Shown one piece after another: positions 27,589 through 37,200 of a DNA stretch of 64,000 nt; position 1 is the stretch's first letter; each line of letters opens with the position of its first letter. Made by a program: the position numbers and the translations under genes. Origin of the DNA: Gimesia alba (lineage in GTDB: Bacteria > Planctomycetota > Planctomycetia > Planctomycetales > Planctomycetaceae); assembly GCF_007744675.1 (NCBI RefSeq), contig NZ_CP036269.1, forward strand, positions 5,931,546-5,995,545, written 5' to 3'. Below the pieces are notes generated by a model. It was not told the origin of the DNA. It did not search any database and saw only the letters and a program-made list of their open reading frames with translations.

Positions 27589-29034
27589 TTACTCAGACGC
27601 CGGTTTCTGTTTTTCTTCCAGCTTCGCCTTAGCTTCTTTCCAGAGCGGATCGTAAACCTCTTTGTCAAACGGAGGACATCCTGTCGGGTACTGTCCCAGT
27701 GGATGGTCCTTCGTGCGCATCAGGTTGGTGCAATAAGAAAACGTACGGCAGACAGTTTTCCGTTTGAGCTTTCCTTCTTCCTTCAGCTGTTTGGCAAATT
27801 CCGGCTGCGACAAAGTGGCGCGGCCCATGCCGACGATGGAGATTTTTCCCTGTTCGACGTTAGCGGCAGCGGCGTGCATCGCAAAATCCTGCAGCCAACT
27901 GTAACCGCTGCCCACGACCGGAATATCAGGAACGGCGGCCTGGATCTGCGATGCAATCCGGAAGTGGCGTGCAACGCCGATCAGGGGATGCTCGGGTGCG
28001 TGATAACCATCGGTCGGCGGGAACTCGGCAGGACGCACAATATGCGGATTCGCATACGGGTTCCCGTTCGAAATATTGATCATGCTCACGCCCCACTCTT
28101 TGAGCAGCTTAGCCACTTCCAGCGGTTCAGTCAGGTCTTCTTTTAAATGGTCATTCGGGTCAGTACCAAAGGCCGTCTGTAAAGGCAACTCATGAGGACA
28201 GGGCGCTCCCACAAAGTCATCGCCCACACCTTGATAGGGAATCCCGTCGTAGCCGTTCATGCGAGTGCCGATCACCAGACTCGGGCACTCTTCCCGAATG
28301 CGTTTAACGACATTCCGTACCAGACGCGTGCGGTTTTCCAACGAGCCGCCATACTCACCCGGCCGGTTTTTCGCAGCCAGTAATTCCGAGAGCAGATATC
28401 GATGGCACTGTTTGATATCAACAAAGCCGACCCCGATTGACTCGGCCAGTTTTGCGGCGGTCACATATTGATCTTCGATGCGTTTTAAATCGTCGTCAGT
28501 GAGAACCGGATAGCTGTCATCAATCGGACGGCCCGTCGATTTATCAATCGTTCGTGGATCAAGCACCTGATCCCGCGTCGCAACCAGTGGCTTTTCAAAA
28601 CTGAAGCGACCCGAGTGCGTCAGTTGCAGGCCAATGACCAGTCCGTCGTCAGAACCAAAGGCTTCTTTGTGTGCGTCGCGACAACCGCCGAGCATGGTTT
28701 CTAAAGCAGACGCCGTTTTGTCGTTGATCATCAACTGCCGCGGGTTCATCCGTGCCTCGGGGCCGATGGCCGTCGCTTCACCCCAAATTAACGATGCGCC
28801 GCCTGCACCAAAGCGTTGATAGCGGCGGTAGGTCAATTCATCGGGAAAGCCGTCGGCGGTGCCGTCACAGCCTTCCATCGGCTGAATGCCCAGACGACTT
28901 TTGGCTTCCAGGTGACCGATTTGAATCGGTTGATACAGCACATCAAAATTGTCTGAGACCTGAATCGGGCAGCCTAAACGTTCTGAATCGGCGACGACAT
29001 CGGCGGGAGTTTTATACTTATAATATTTGGCCAT
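27589..29034 (-). CDS. NADH:flavin oxidoreductase (old yellow enzyme family)
   Basis: 481 residues of the OYE-type FMN TIM barrel: SRLGIQPMEGCDG near the N-terminus, QLTHSGRFS, VDIKQCHRYLLSELLAAKNRPGEYGG with the catalytic region, and VVGSGYSW near the phosphate site. The C-terminus carries Cys residues (CRTFSYCTNLM, GCPPF). That spacing resembles the start of the Fe-S region of 2,4-dienoyl-CoA-reductase-type members, but the second domain of those enzymes is missing. It reduces an unsaturated or keto substrate with NAD(P)H in the cytoplasm; substrate unknown. It is convergent and abutting with the parA-like gene. Confidence 0.88.
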   Translation of the reverse strand: MAKYYKYKTPADVVADSERLGCPIQVSDNFDVLYQPIQIGHLEAKSRLGIQPMEGCDGTADGFPDELTYRRYQRFGAGGASLIWGEATAIGPEARMNPRQLMINDKTASALETMLGGCRDAHKEAFGSDDGLVIGLQLTHSGRFSFEKPLVATRDQVLDPRTIDKSTGRPIDDSYPVLTDDDLKRIEDQYVTAAKLAESIGVGFVDIKQCHRYLLSELLAAKNRPGEYGGSLENRTRLVRNVVKRIREECPSLVIGTRMNGYDGIPYQGVGDDFVGAPCPHELPLQTAFGTDPNDHLKEDLTEPLEVAKLLKEWGVSMINISNGNPYANPHIVRPAEFPPTDGYHAPEHPLIGVARHFRIASQIQAAVPDIPVVGSGYSWLQDFAMHAAAANVEQGKISIVGMGRATLSQPEFAKQLKEEGKLKRKTVCRTFSYCTNLMRTKDHPLGQYPTGCPPFDKEVYDPLWKEAKAKLEEKQKPASE

Positions 29035-29095
29035 GGTAGATGACTCATTGAATGCAAAGTGAATGGCGGTGAGGGTAAAAAGGGTCTGACTTCCC

Positions 29096-29113
29096 CGAGT
29101 TTACTCAAACTCG
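29096..29113 (-). terminator. Small hairpin after the SDR gene
   Basis: CGAGTTT (29096-29102) pairs perfectly with AAACTCG (29107-29113) around a 4-base loop. It lies downstream of the SDR gene and upstream of the oxidoreductase gene on the same strand. No T tract follows, so termination is only a guess. Confidence 0.3.
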
Positions 29114-29171
29114 AAGTGAATTACCATTCCGCGGAAAAAAGCGAACCATGCCGGTCTTTTGAGTCCATTTT

Positions 29172-29855
29172 CTAACCAGGAGCCGTCAATTGTTTTCCGT
29201 TATCCCGAGCTGACAGGCCTAACAGAAAGGGGACGGCGGTCTCTGCCCATTCCTCCGCAGTCGGGTAGTGCGCGGCATGCGATCCGAAGCAGCTCTGCAG
29301 CATTTCGGTATTAATAATCCCCGGGTTCAAGGGGATCGCTGCCATGCCCTGTGGCAGTTCTTGAGCCAATGCTTGCGTCAAACCTTCGACGGCCCATTTC
29401 GTCGCACAATACGAGGCGACTTCTGCGGAAGTCGAACGCCCCCAACCGGAACTGAAATTCACAACCACGCCCGTCTGCTGCTCAAGCATAGCAGGCAGAA
29501 AATGGCGAATGGTATTGGCGGTACCTTTGATATTCACATCGATAATGGAATCAAAGTCTTCCGCGGGCACTTCCCACAGCGGCGCGTTCTCATTGATCTG
29601 AGCCGCATTATTCAGCAGCAGATCCGGCGCGCCGAACCGGTCGATCGCACTGGCGGCCCAAAACTGGACAGAACTGTTATCAGAAATATCCACCACCGAA
29701 AACTGATGCGCAGCACCATACTGATTCGACAGCGCAGCGATCTTTTCTGCTGACCGACCACAGCCGATCACGGTATGACCGGCTTCAATGAACCCGGCGG
29801 TCATGGCACGGCCCAATCCCTGGGTCGCACCAGTCAAGACGATTACTTTCGACAT
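29172..29855 (-). CDS. Short-chain dehydrogenase/reductase
   Basis: 227 residues, a classical SDR. The cofactor motif is TGATQGLGRA (residues 8-17), with NNAAQ at 82-86, the catalytic Ser in NFSSGWG (133-139), and YCATK (Tyr149, Lys153). It would oxidise or reduce an alcohol/ketone with NAD(P)(H); the substrate cannot be assigned. The ATG has AGGT upstream. It ends 137 bases before the oxidoreductase start and is 33 bases from the ThuA gene upstream, so the ThuA and SDR genes are likely co-transcribed. Confidence 0.92.
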   Translation of the reverse strand: MSKVIVLTGATQGLGRAMTAGFIEAGHTVIGCGRSAEKIAALSNQYGAAHQFSVVDISDNSSVQFWAASAIDRFGAPDLLLNNAAQINENAPLWEVPAEDFDSIIDVNIKGTANTIRHFLPAMLEQQTGVVVNFSSGWGRSTSAEVASYCATKWAVEGLTQALAQELPQGMAAIPLNPGIINTEMLQSCFGSHAAHYPTAEEWAETAVPFLLGLSARDNGKQLTAPG

Positions 29856-29888
29856 TGGTTTACCTGCACTAAACTTGAGCCGGGGAAT

Positions 29889-30749
29889 TTACTTCTCAGC
29901 GGCTTTAGTAGCAGCGGCCGCTTTTGCATCTTCCCGTTTGGAAAGTTCCGGATTCACGGGAACCGCGGAGGGTGCATCGCCACGAATCCATTTGATGGCT
30001 CCGATGACCGATTTTTGAAATACAGGGTTCGCCCAGGTTTGCGGGTTGTGTCCCAGATTATTCACAAAGACTTTGCCTTGCCCCCACTCTTTCGCCCAGG
30101 CAACGGGAACCTGATACGGACGTTTGGGATTGCATTTTTCCATATTCAGACTCATCAGCACATGCACTTTTTCCGGCTGCCAGTTTTTGTACTGATAAAT
30201 TTCGTCTTTGATTTGAAATTCTTTCCCGAATGACTTCATGGCCGGATGGTCGGCGTTGTGCACAGTGATCGTCACCGTGTTGCCCGCATTCCAGGGATGA
30301 CCGTTGAACGATCCGCCGATCATATCCCAATAGGGTTCATACGTCTTATAGGTATCCGTCGCAGAATGGAAGCCAATGAAGCCATGCCCTTTCTGTTTGA
30401 GCCAGTCATTCAGAAAATATTGCATATCTTCTTCTTTGATCGGAAGCATCCCCGTCGTGTAAAACATCACGAGATCATAGTTTTTCAGATTCTCTTTCGT
30501 GAAGTCAGCGGCAGCATCCTGAGTGCAGTCGACCGTGAACAGGCCGGACTGCTTGCCCAGTTGGACCATGGCGATTTCGGCTGGTGCCAGCTCGGTCTTA
30601 TCCTTTCGCTTTACTGAACCATGCGTATAACCTTTACTTTGGGTCAACATCAACACCCTGGTTTTTCCAGATTCGGCCTGGGAATAGGAGGGGGTCAGCA
30701 ACAGGGTACATGCCAGCAAGCAGCAAGACAGCAGTAATCGAAATCGCAT
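29889..30749 (-). CDS. Exported ThuA-domain protein
   Basis: 286 residues with a signal peptide (MRFRLLLSCCLLACTLLLTPSYSQA). The ThuA/class-I-glutamine-amidotransferase-like fold shows as TRVLMLTQSKGYTHGS, YDLVMFYTTG, HGFIGFHSATDT and GGSFNGHPWN. ThuA proteins are linked to trehalose or other sugar use, and planctomycetes export many; the reaction is not established. GGAG stands eight bases before the ATG. A DUF1080 lipoprotein lies just upstream on the same strand, a frequent pairing in planctomycetes. Confidence 0.9.
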   Translation of the reverse strand: MRFRLLLSCCLLACTLLLTPSYSQAESGKTRVLMLTQSKGYTHGSVKRKDKTELAPAEIAMVQLGKQSGLFTVDCTQDAAADFTKENLKNYDLVMFYTTGMLPIKEEDMQYFLNDWLKQKGHGFIGFHSATDTYKTYEPYWDMIGGSFNGHPWNAGNTVTITVHNADHPAMKSFGKEFQIKDEIYQYKNWQPEKVHVLMSLNMEKCNPKRPYQVPVAWAKEWGQGKVFVNNLGHNPQTWANPVFQKSVIGAIKWIRGDAPSAVPVNPELSKREDAKAAAATKAAEK

Positions 30750-30841
30750 GATGATCGCTCCACGGTTAGTTAAAAATAAGACTCAAGACGTCAGTCTGCC
30801 TATTTTAAAGAGAACGGGCAGTCTAATGCAAAGCAAAACAC

Positions 30842-31561
30842 CTAATCGGTTAATTTCTGCACGCGGATATTACGAAACTCGACAGCGTCTCCTTCGGACT
30901 GAATACCGAAGAAACCTGACTTGAGTTCACTCGGCTTGCTGGAAGCGATGGGGGTTCCATTCAAGACCGAAGTCAGTGCACCATCTTTACAAACGACTTC
31001 GATGGCGTTCCACTCGCCGATCGGGCGTCTGGCAGATTCGCGGGCCGCCTGATTGTCGGTCACTTCCAGAGTGATTTCTTTGCTGTTGGATTTGATGTGG
31101 GCCATCTCCTCAAATTTCCCCTGTACTTCCAGACATTTTGGCCAGATCCGATTTTCGCCGGTGATGAAAAATAGGAAGCCGGTGTTGGGGTTTTCATTTT
31201 TCTCAGCCGATTCCGGAAAGCGGTACTCCAGCCGTACGGTACAGTTTCCCAAACTTTCGAGCGAGTGCAGATAGCCCCGCGGCTGGCCCGTGCAGGAGAT
31301 CACACCATTTTTCTCAGTCCAAGTGGGATCTTTGACTGGTTCTTTTGATTTTCCCTGGAACTCTTTGAAGTCCTTTAAGCTAAGCAGCGTGAAACCATCT
31401 TCGACATCAAATAACGATTCTAACGTTTTTTCAGGCAAATCAATGGCAGGAACTTCATTGAGTGCTTCCTCTTTTTGTTTTTCAGTCGGTGCCGAACCTG
31501 AGCACCCCATTAGACAGCACATCACGGCCATCAGTGATAAACAGACAAACTGGGATTTCAT
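30842..31561 (-). CDS. DUF1080 lipoprotein (3-keto-disaccharide hydrolase-like)
   Basis: 239 residues from the ATG at 31561. This start gives a lipoprotein signal MKSQFVCLSLMAVMCCLMGCSGS with lipobox LMGC. A longer open frame upstream (to 31693) adds 44 residues that make no sense before a signal peptide. The rest is a DUF1080-type beta-sandwich: DGFTLLSLKDFKEF, NGVISCTGQPRGYLHSLE, VRLEYRFPE, NTGFLFFI and the closing KSGFFGIQSEGDAVEFRNIRVQ. The family includes 3-keto-glucoside hydrolases. It is probably lipid-anchored at the membrane and co-transcribed with the ThuA gene (92 bases apart). Confidence 0.9.
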   Translation of the reverse strand: MKSQFVCLSLMAVMCCLMGCSGSAPTEKQKEEALNEVPAIDLPEKTLESLFDVEDGFTLLSLKDFKEFQGKSKEPVKDPTWTEKNGVISCTGQPRGYLHSLESLGNCTVRLEYRFPESAEKNENPNTGFLFFITGENRIWPKCLEVQGKFEEMAHIKSNSKEITLEVTDNQAARESARRPIGEWNAIEVVCKDGALTSVLNGTPIASSKPSELKSGFFGIQSEGDAVEFRNIRVQKLTD

Positions 31562-31918
31562 CGAAGATTCTCTTTCAGGAAAGTCAAAGTTAAATCGGTG
31601 ATTGCAAGGAAACATGTTCTGATCTTGTTTCCCTATCATATCGATTCCAGATGGCGCACTGAAGCCTGCTGTCCTGTCTTCTGTGCAGGACACCTATAAT
31701 CGATACATCTTTCTATTCTCCCCTCAAATATCTGAAATCCGTAAACAATACATGAGGGAAACACTGCAAACTTTACGATACAAGTACTGTTCCCTCCTTA
31801 AACTGATTCGCTTCACAGGGACAATGATTGAATCCTTCATCACTGAATCATTCCCTCCCTGTGCTCAGAGTGATCAGTTGCTGAATTCGGAATACCACCG
31901 AGAAAGAAATGGGCCAGC
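31562..31918. other. Divergent intergenic region
   Basis: About 357 bases. TGTCCTG (31670-31676) pairs perfectly with CAGGACA (31686-31692) around a 9-base loop, and AATGATT/AATCATT forms a looser inverted repeat near 31825-31850. Neither is followed by a T tract. I see no further signal and no gene. Confidence 0.45.
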
Positions 31919-32200
31919 ATGCAACAGTTAATGATTTCCCCTCAGCAGTGTCAATCCAAGACAACCAGACCATCGGCCACAGGTCTGGGCCATGCTGATT
32001 CAGCTGAAACGGAAGATACTTCTCAGAACCTGAGCATCTCGGTTCTGGAATGGTTGAACGCCGAACTCCGCAAAGAAGTTGAAAAGCAGGAAATTGTAGA
32101 ACTGCAAGCAAACGAAAAAATGATTGATCGTTTGCAGCACATGCTGACATCCAAAGCGACCGGCATCACAATCATGGTGGCAGGCCTGTTTCTGATGTGA
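31919..32200 (+). CDS. Small hypothetical protein with hydrophobic C-terminus
   Basis: 93 residues. The first 35 are polar (Gln, Ser, Thr). Then comes a charged amphipathic helix (VLEWLNAELRKEVEKQEI and following), and the chain ends in about 14 hydrophobic residues (GITIMVAGLFLM), which could be a short tail anchor. No ribosome site precedes the ATG, and a second ATG lies four codons later. A minus-strand frame covers the same bases but looks like a shadow. No family recognised; the gene is plausible rather than certain. Confidence 0.35.
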   Translation: MQQLMISPQQCQSKTTRPSATGLGHADSAETEDTSQNLSISVLEWLNAELRKEVEKQEIVELQANEKMIDRLQHMLTSKATGITIMVAGLFLM

Positions 32201-32351
32201 TGCAGACCCCTCATTGGCAATCTGAGGTCGGGGTCATGTTGTTGATTCTGCTATGAAACAGGATCCGTTCGTAGCAGAATCAGTCGCCAGTGAGTGTTTT
32301 GGACATTGAAACGAGTTCACGCTCTGATTCCATGTCGCACGTGTATAAAAG

Positions 32352-33020
32352 TCAGACAATTCCGGAACCAAAGGTATCGCCGCCTCGCGAACGGGACTCA
32401 CTCTCATTCGATGAGACTTTGTCTGATTCGGGCTGGTCTGCTGCCGTGTGATGCGGCGGACTCGCCTCCTGGGTGGACTCCGCGGAGTCGATTCGGAACA
32501 CCTGATTATTTTTACGGATGTGGATTGATTCGGCCCCCGATACTTCGGCTGGGGTCTTTGTATCTTCTAAGTCTTCTTCATAAGGACTCAGGCGGGCATA
32601 ATCCTCTTCACCGAAATCGTCATAGCGGCAGATATAGCCGTCCTCTTGTGCGGATATTTTTTCATCCTGATAGGCTTTGAGGACTTCCTGCTGGATCAAT
32701 TCACGGCACTCCGAATTGATCGGGTGAGCGATATCGGCATAGAGTCGGGCGCGTCCCGCGTCGTCCTTATCCGCCCGGTTTTCATCCAGTCGTACACCAC
32801 ACTGGTTGCAAAACGAAGCCCGCAAGTGGTTTTTAGTATGACACTTCGGACAACGATCCATCAGCTTGCGGCTGGGCATCGCCACAAAGGCGCCTTTCGC
32901 CCCCTGAATAATTTTCAAATCTCGAATGACAAACGAGACATCGAAAGTAATCGAGCAAAAAGCAAGTAATCTTTCATGCGGATCATTCATCAACTTGATG
33001 CGAACTTCACTGATATCCAT
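32352..33020 (-). CDS. spoVG: SpoVG-family protein with inserted zinc ribbon and disordered tail
   Basis: 222 residues. Residues 1-52 and 95-118 together form Spo[41 protein letters not shown], then [22 protein letters not shown]. Between FVAMPSRK and DIAHPINS, where ordinary SpoVG (about 85-100 residues) has only a short loop, about 43 residues are inserted with a four-Cys zinc-ribbon pattern (Cys57, Cys60, Cys71, Cys74). A ~100-residue acidic, Ser-rich tail ends in TFGSGIV. SpoVG binds nucleic acid and affects septation and gene control in Firmicutes and Borrelia. It lies 38 bases after ispE on the same strand, the neighbourhood also seen in Bacillus. GGAG precedes the ATG. Confidence 0.9.
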   Translation of the reverse strand: MDISEVRIKLMNDPHERLLAFCSITFDVSFVIRDLKIIQGAKGAFVAMPSRKLMDRCPKCHTKNHLRASFCNQCGVRLDENRADKDDAGRARLYADIAHPINSECRELIQQEVLKAYQDEKISAQEDGYICRYDDFGEEDYARLSPYEEDLEDTKTPAEVSGAESIHIRKNNQVFRIDSAESTQEASPPHHTAADQPESDKVSSNESESRSRGGDTFGSGIV

Positions 33021-33058
33021 GGCCTCACTCCATTTGTGCCAAATTTTGAATTGCTCAT

Positions 33059-33976
33059 CTATAGTCGGTTCTGGACAACAAATATGTGCCCTTTGACTGT
33101 GGAACGTAAACGTGCCGCAATCTGAGATGCCTGAGCCCGGTTCTGGCAGATACCGAAATAGGCAGTCCCACTTCCACTCATCATATGCCCCAAAACAGAT
33201 TGTTTTGAGAAGTAATCTTTTAAAATTAATATGTCCGAATTTAGTGTTTCTGCAGGAGCCTGAAGATCATTCAACATGAGGCTGGATAATGAATGAAATT
33301 GACCAGAAGCCAGATCGCCTACGAGTTGCTCTACCTGATTTTCCGAATGGTTTCCCACTCGACAGTGCCGATAAACGTCTGCAGTCGATAATCCCGAGCC
33401 GGGACGCACAACTACAAAGTGGAGACAATGGGGAATTGAAACAGGTTCAATAATTTCACCTCTTCCCCGGCAGATGGCACTGGTGCTTTCTGTCAGAAAG
33501 AAGGGAATATCACTTCCCAGTTCCGCCGCCAATTCACGTAGTTCATGAAGTGACAATCCCAATTGCCAAAGTTTATTGACAGCAAACAAGGCTGCAGCTG
33601 CATCGCTCGACCCCCCGCCTAATCCAGCCTGTGAAGGAATTCGTTTTGTTAACTGAATTCGAATTCCTTGCTGTTTACCCGACTTTGCCTGAAGCAACCT
33701 GATTGCGCGAACTACCAGATTTTCTTCTCCCGTCGGGATTGACTCATGGGCTGTAAGTTGTTGGGGCTGAAGAGAATTTGCTTCGACAACACGCAACTCA
33801 ACTTCTGATGAAGGTTCCTCCGTGAAAACTAAGGTGTCGTATATTCCTACCGACAGCATTAACGAAGTAATATCGTGAAAGCCGTCGGATCGCTTATGAT
33901 CGATGCTTAAGAACAAATTTAATTTTGCAGGAGTATGAACGGTAATGGAGCGCGAATTGGAGTAAGAAAAGAGCAT
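33059..33976 (-). CDS. ispE: 4-diphosphocytidyl-2-C-methyl-D-erythritol kinase (IspE)
   Basis: 305 residues of the GHMP kinase family. The N-terminus [12 protein letters not shown] matches IspE, the ATP-binding motif is [17 protein letters not shown], and [10 protein letters not shown] is the third GHMP motif. Phosphorylates CDP-ME in the methylerythritol-phosphate route to isoprenoids, in the cytoplasm. About 20 residues longer than E. coli IspE but complete. First of an ispE-spoVG pair. No strong ribosome site before the ATG. Confidence 0.95.
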   Translation of the reverse strand: MLFSYSNSRSITVHTPAKLNLFLSIDHKRSDGFHDITSLMLSVGIYDTLVFTEEPSSEVELRVVEANSLQPQQLTAHESIPTGEENLVVRAIRLLQAKSGKQQGIRIQLTKRIPSQAGLGGGSSDAAAALFAVNKLWQLGLSLHELRELAAELGSDIPFFLTESTSAICRGRGEIIEPVSIPHCLHFVVVRPGSGLSTADVYRHCRVGNHSENQVEQLVGDLASGQFHSLSSLMLNDLQAPAETLNSDILILKDYFSKQSVLGHMMSGSGTAYFGICQNRAQASQIAARLRSTVKGHIFVVQNRL

Positions 33977-34229
33977 CCGTCACATTTCCATATTTCCTAC
34001 CAAAACGAATTCAGTGTCGTTTTATTGAACAGGTCCTCACTGATGAGTGAGAGATTAGAGCGATTTGACCTGATTAAGATTCGATTGCTATACGACGTAA
34101 CAATATGAAAGACTATTGCTACAGCGAGTATCCTATCTGTAAAACTCAAAAACGTCAACATCTTTTCCGAGATGCGGGGATTTCCCCCTTTATTTCAAAG
34201 CGTTTTTTGAAGTTCTGTTTTGGAACGGC

Positions 34230-37200
34230 TCACTCGTCAGTCATCGATTTGAGCAGTTGCTTGAACGCTTTATTTTGCACCTGCTTCTGGTTTGTGAAGC
34301 GAATCCGCGCCTGCTCTCTGCCTTTGGAATCAGTTTTGATTTCGCGCTCACTTCCTAGGTCGGCGATCTTGCCCAGCGTGAGTTGTCCTGCAGAGGATTG
34401 CAGCGTCAGGTCGACACCTTCGCGGCGTTTGGTATGAATCGTCAGAAACGATTTCTTCTGGCCGGCACGCGTAAATTTTACCAGCGATTTACTGTCCCAT
34501 TGAATGACCGAATCGGGATAAGTCTGCTCCACCAGATCAAACAGAGACTCCAATAGCGACGCATCCCAGACAACCCGTTTATTGTTGGGAAACCCTTTCC
34601 GCGAGAGATGCCATTTCTTCTTCAGGACTTTCCAGGGCATGATCTCTTCGGGTTTGATTTCATCGCGTTGAATCAAGCCGAGATACGATTCGCACGCTGT
34701 CTCCAGGAATTCCATAAACGCGGGCGTGCTGATTTCTTCCTCCCAGTGAACCGTCAGACTGACTTCCTGCCAGGGCCCTTTCAGGTTTTTAACTCGCACC
34801 CGGTTTGAACGTCCATAGATGGGAAGCTCGTCCAGATCATCCAGCGACTTAAACGCTAGTTGATCGCGGAGTTCGTCCTGCTTGAAGGTATTCCGCTTGA
34901 CGCGGAAATTGAGTCGCAGCAGCCACTCATCCCCCGTATTCGCATGCAGGAACCAGCCCTGTTTTTTGACCGGCCCGTTCACTTCCACAATACTGCGATG
35001 ATTCCAGTTGATCTCACCAAAGCCCTCTTTGTTCTCCACAAAGTCGATCACCGCTTCCAGCGCCCCGCCTTCCCACTGACAGGCCGCTCCCGAAAGGGAA
35101 ACATGGTCCTGCGTATGCCAGCGTCTCCCCTCTTTCTGCCACGGCATCTGTGCGTCGCGGCCGATTTGCTTCAGGTCCAGGTCGCCTGCCTGCTTTTCTC
35201 CGAGCGACTGTGCGTCGAAGACTTCGCGTTCCTCGCGATCACCGGAGGCAAGAATCGGCTTGAGAATTTCTCCCGTATAAGATCGGAGAAGCGGCGGCTG
35301 TTTCGATTTGCGTGCGCTGGCTTTTGTTGACTGTTTCTGAAAGCGGTCTGCATGTTCCACCAGTTTCTCCGGCGTCCCTGCAGCGATGATTCGTCCGCCA
35401 CCAATGCCTGCTTCCGGTCCGACATCCACCAGCCAGTCGGCTGTTTTGATCACGTCCAGATTGTGCTCGATGACGATCACGGTATTGCCGAGTTCGACCA
35501 AACTGTTGAGTACCTTGAGCAGTTTGGCAATATCATCAAAATGCAGGCCGGTCGTCGGTTCATCCAGCAGATACAGCGTTTTCCCGGTGCTCGGTCGCGC
35601 CAGTTCCGCCGCCAGTTTCACGCGTTGCGATTCACCCCCGGATAATGTTGGCGCGGATTGTCCCAGCGTCAGATAGTCCAAGCCAATCGCACACAGGGTT
35701 TCCATCGTCCGTCGGATCGCCGGAATGTTGTTAAACAGCTCCGCCACTTCGCCAATCGACATCTCCAGCACATCGGCAATCGATTTTCCTTTATATTTGA
35801 CTGACAGCGTTTCCTGATTATAGCGTTTGCCGTTACAGGTTTCGCAGGTCACCCAGACATCAGGTAGAAAGTGCATTTCGATACAACGCTGACCGTTGCC
35901 TTCGCAATCCTCACAACGTCCGCCCGAACGGTTGAAACTGAAACGTCCCGGCTGATAGCCGCGCACTTTAGAATCAGGGAGTCGAGAAAAGAGTTCGCGA
36001 ATCTGATCAAACACACCAGTGTAGGTGGCAGGATTCGAAGCCGGCGTATTCCCGAGCGGCCTTTGATCAACAATGATCGCTTTATTGATTTGTTCGAGCC
36101 CCAGCAGATCATCAAACGGACCAGGCGCTTCTTTAGAGCGGTGCAGCTTTTTAGTGACGGCCCGTGCCAGCGTCTCTTCGATCAGCGAACTTTTTCCCGA
36201 TCCACTCACTCCGGTAATACAGATGAATGCGCCCAGCGGAATCGAAAGATCGACCGATTGCAGATTGTGCTGGCGAGCGCCCTTCAATTCCAGCCAGTGA
36301 CCGGTGGGAGAAACCGCAACGTCGGTCTTGCCCTGTTTCTCATAAATCACGCGGCGTTCCTGAGGCAGTGGGATCGTGAGCTGATCCGACAGATATTGCC
36401 CCGTGAGTGATTTCTTTTTGCGTTGTAACTGCTTGGGCGAACCTTTGCCGACAATCGTGCCGCCAAACCGCCCTGCCCCGGGACCAAAGTCGTACAGACA
36501 GTCCGAAGCTTCCAAAACTTCCCGATCATGCTCGACCATCACGATCGTGTTGCCGATATCGCGCAGTTTTTTGAGCGTGTTGATCAACCGTGTGTTGTCG
36601 CGCGGATGCAGGCCGATCGTCGGTTCATCCAGCACATACAACACGCCGGTCAGGGAACGTCCCACCTGCCCTGCCAGTCGAATCCGCTGGCTCTCTCCCC
36701 CCGAAAGTGTCGGCAACGGGCGACTGAGGGTTAAATATTCCAGTCCGACATCAACCAGAAACTCCAGGCGGCTCGTGGCTTCTTTGATCAGATCGCCGGC
36801 GATCTGCTTTTGCCGTTTATCGAGCTTTGCGGTTTTAATAAACGCGAGCGCATCGCTCAAAGGAAGATCACAAAACTGGCCGATGGTCTTACCCTGAAAC
36901 CGCACGGCAGCAGCATCAGTCCGCAGGCGGCTGCCGTTACACACAGAACAGGGCACTTCCCCCGTCATCTCGTGCAGGCGACTGCGAAACGCGAACGAGA
37001 GCCGCGATGCTTCCTCAATCGCCGGGTACAACCCCTTGTACTGAAATTGAATTCTGCCGGAGTCATCTAGGGGAATCCAGCGTTCTTCATCGCCGTACAG
37101 AATGACGCGCTGCTGTTTCACGCTGAGCTGATTAAAGGGGACGTCCAGCGGAATCCGAAACTGTTTTGCCAGCGCAATCAGCGTTTTGTTGAACTCGGGA

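Noticed and set aside
31848-32150. 100-codon minus-strand open frame
   Set aside because: Cys- and Ser-rich, no ribosome site; the plus-strand frame over the same bases has a more protein-like helix and tail, though it too is uncertain.
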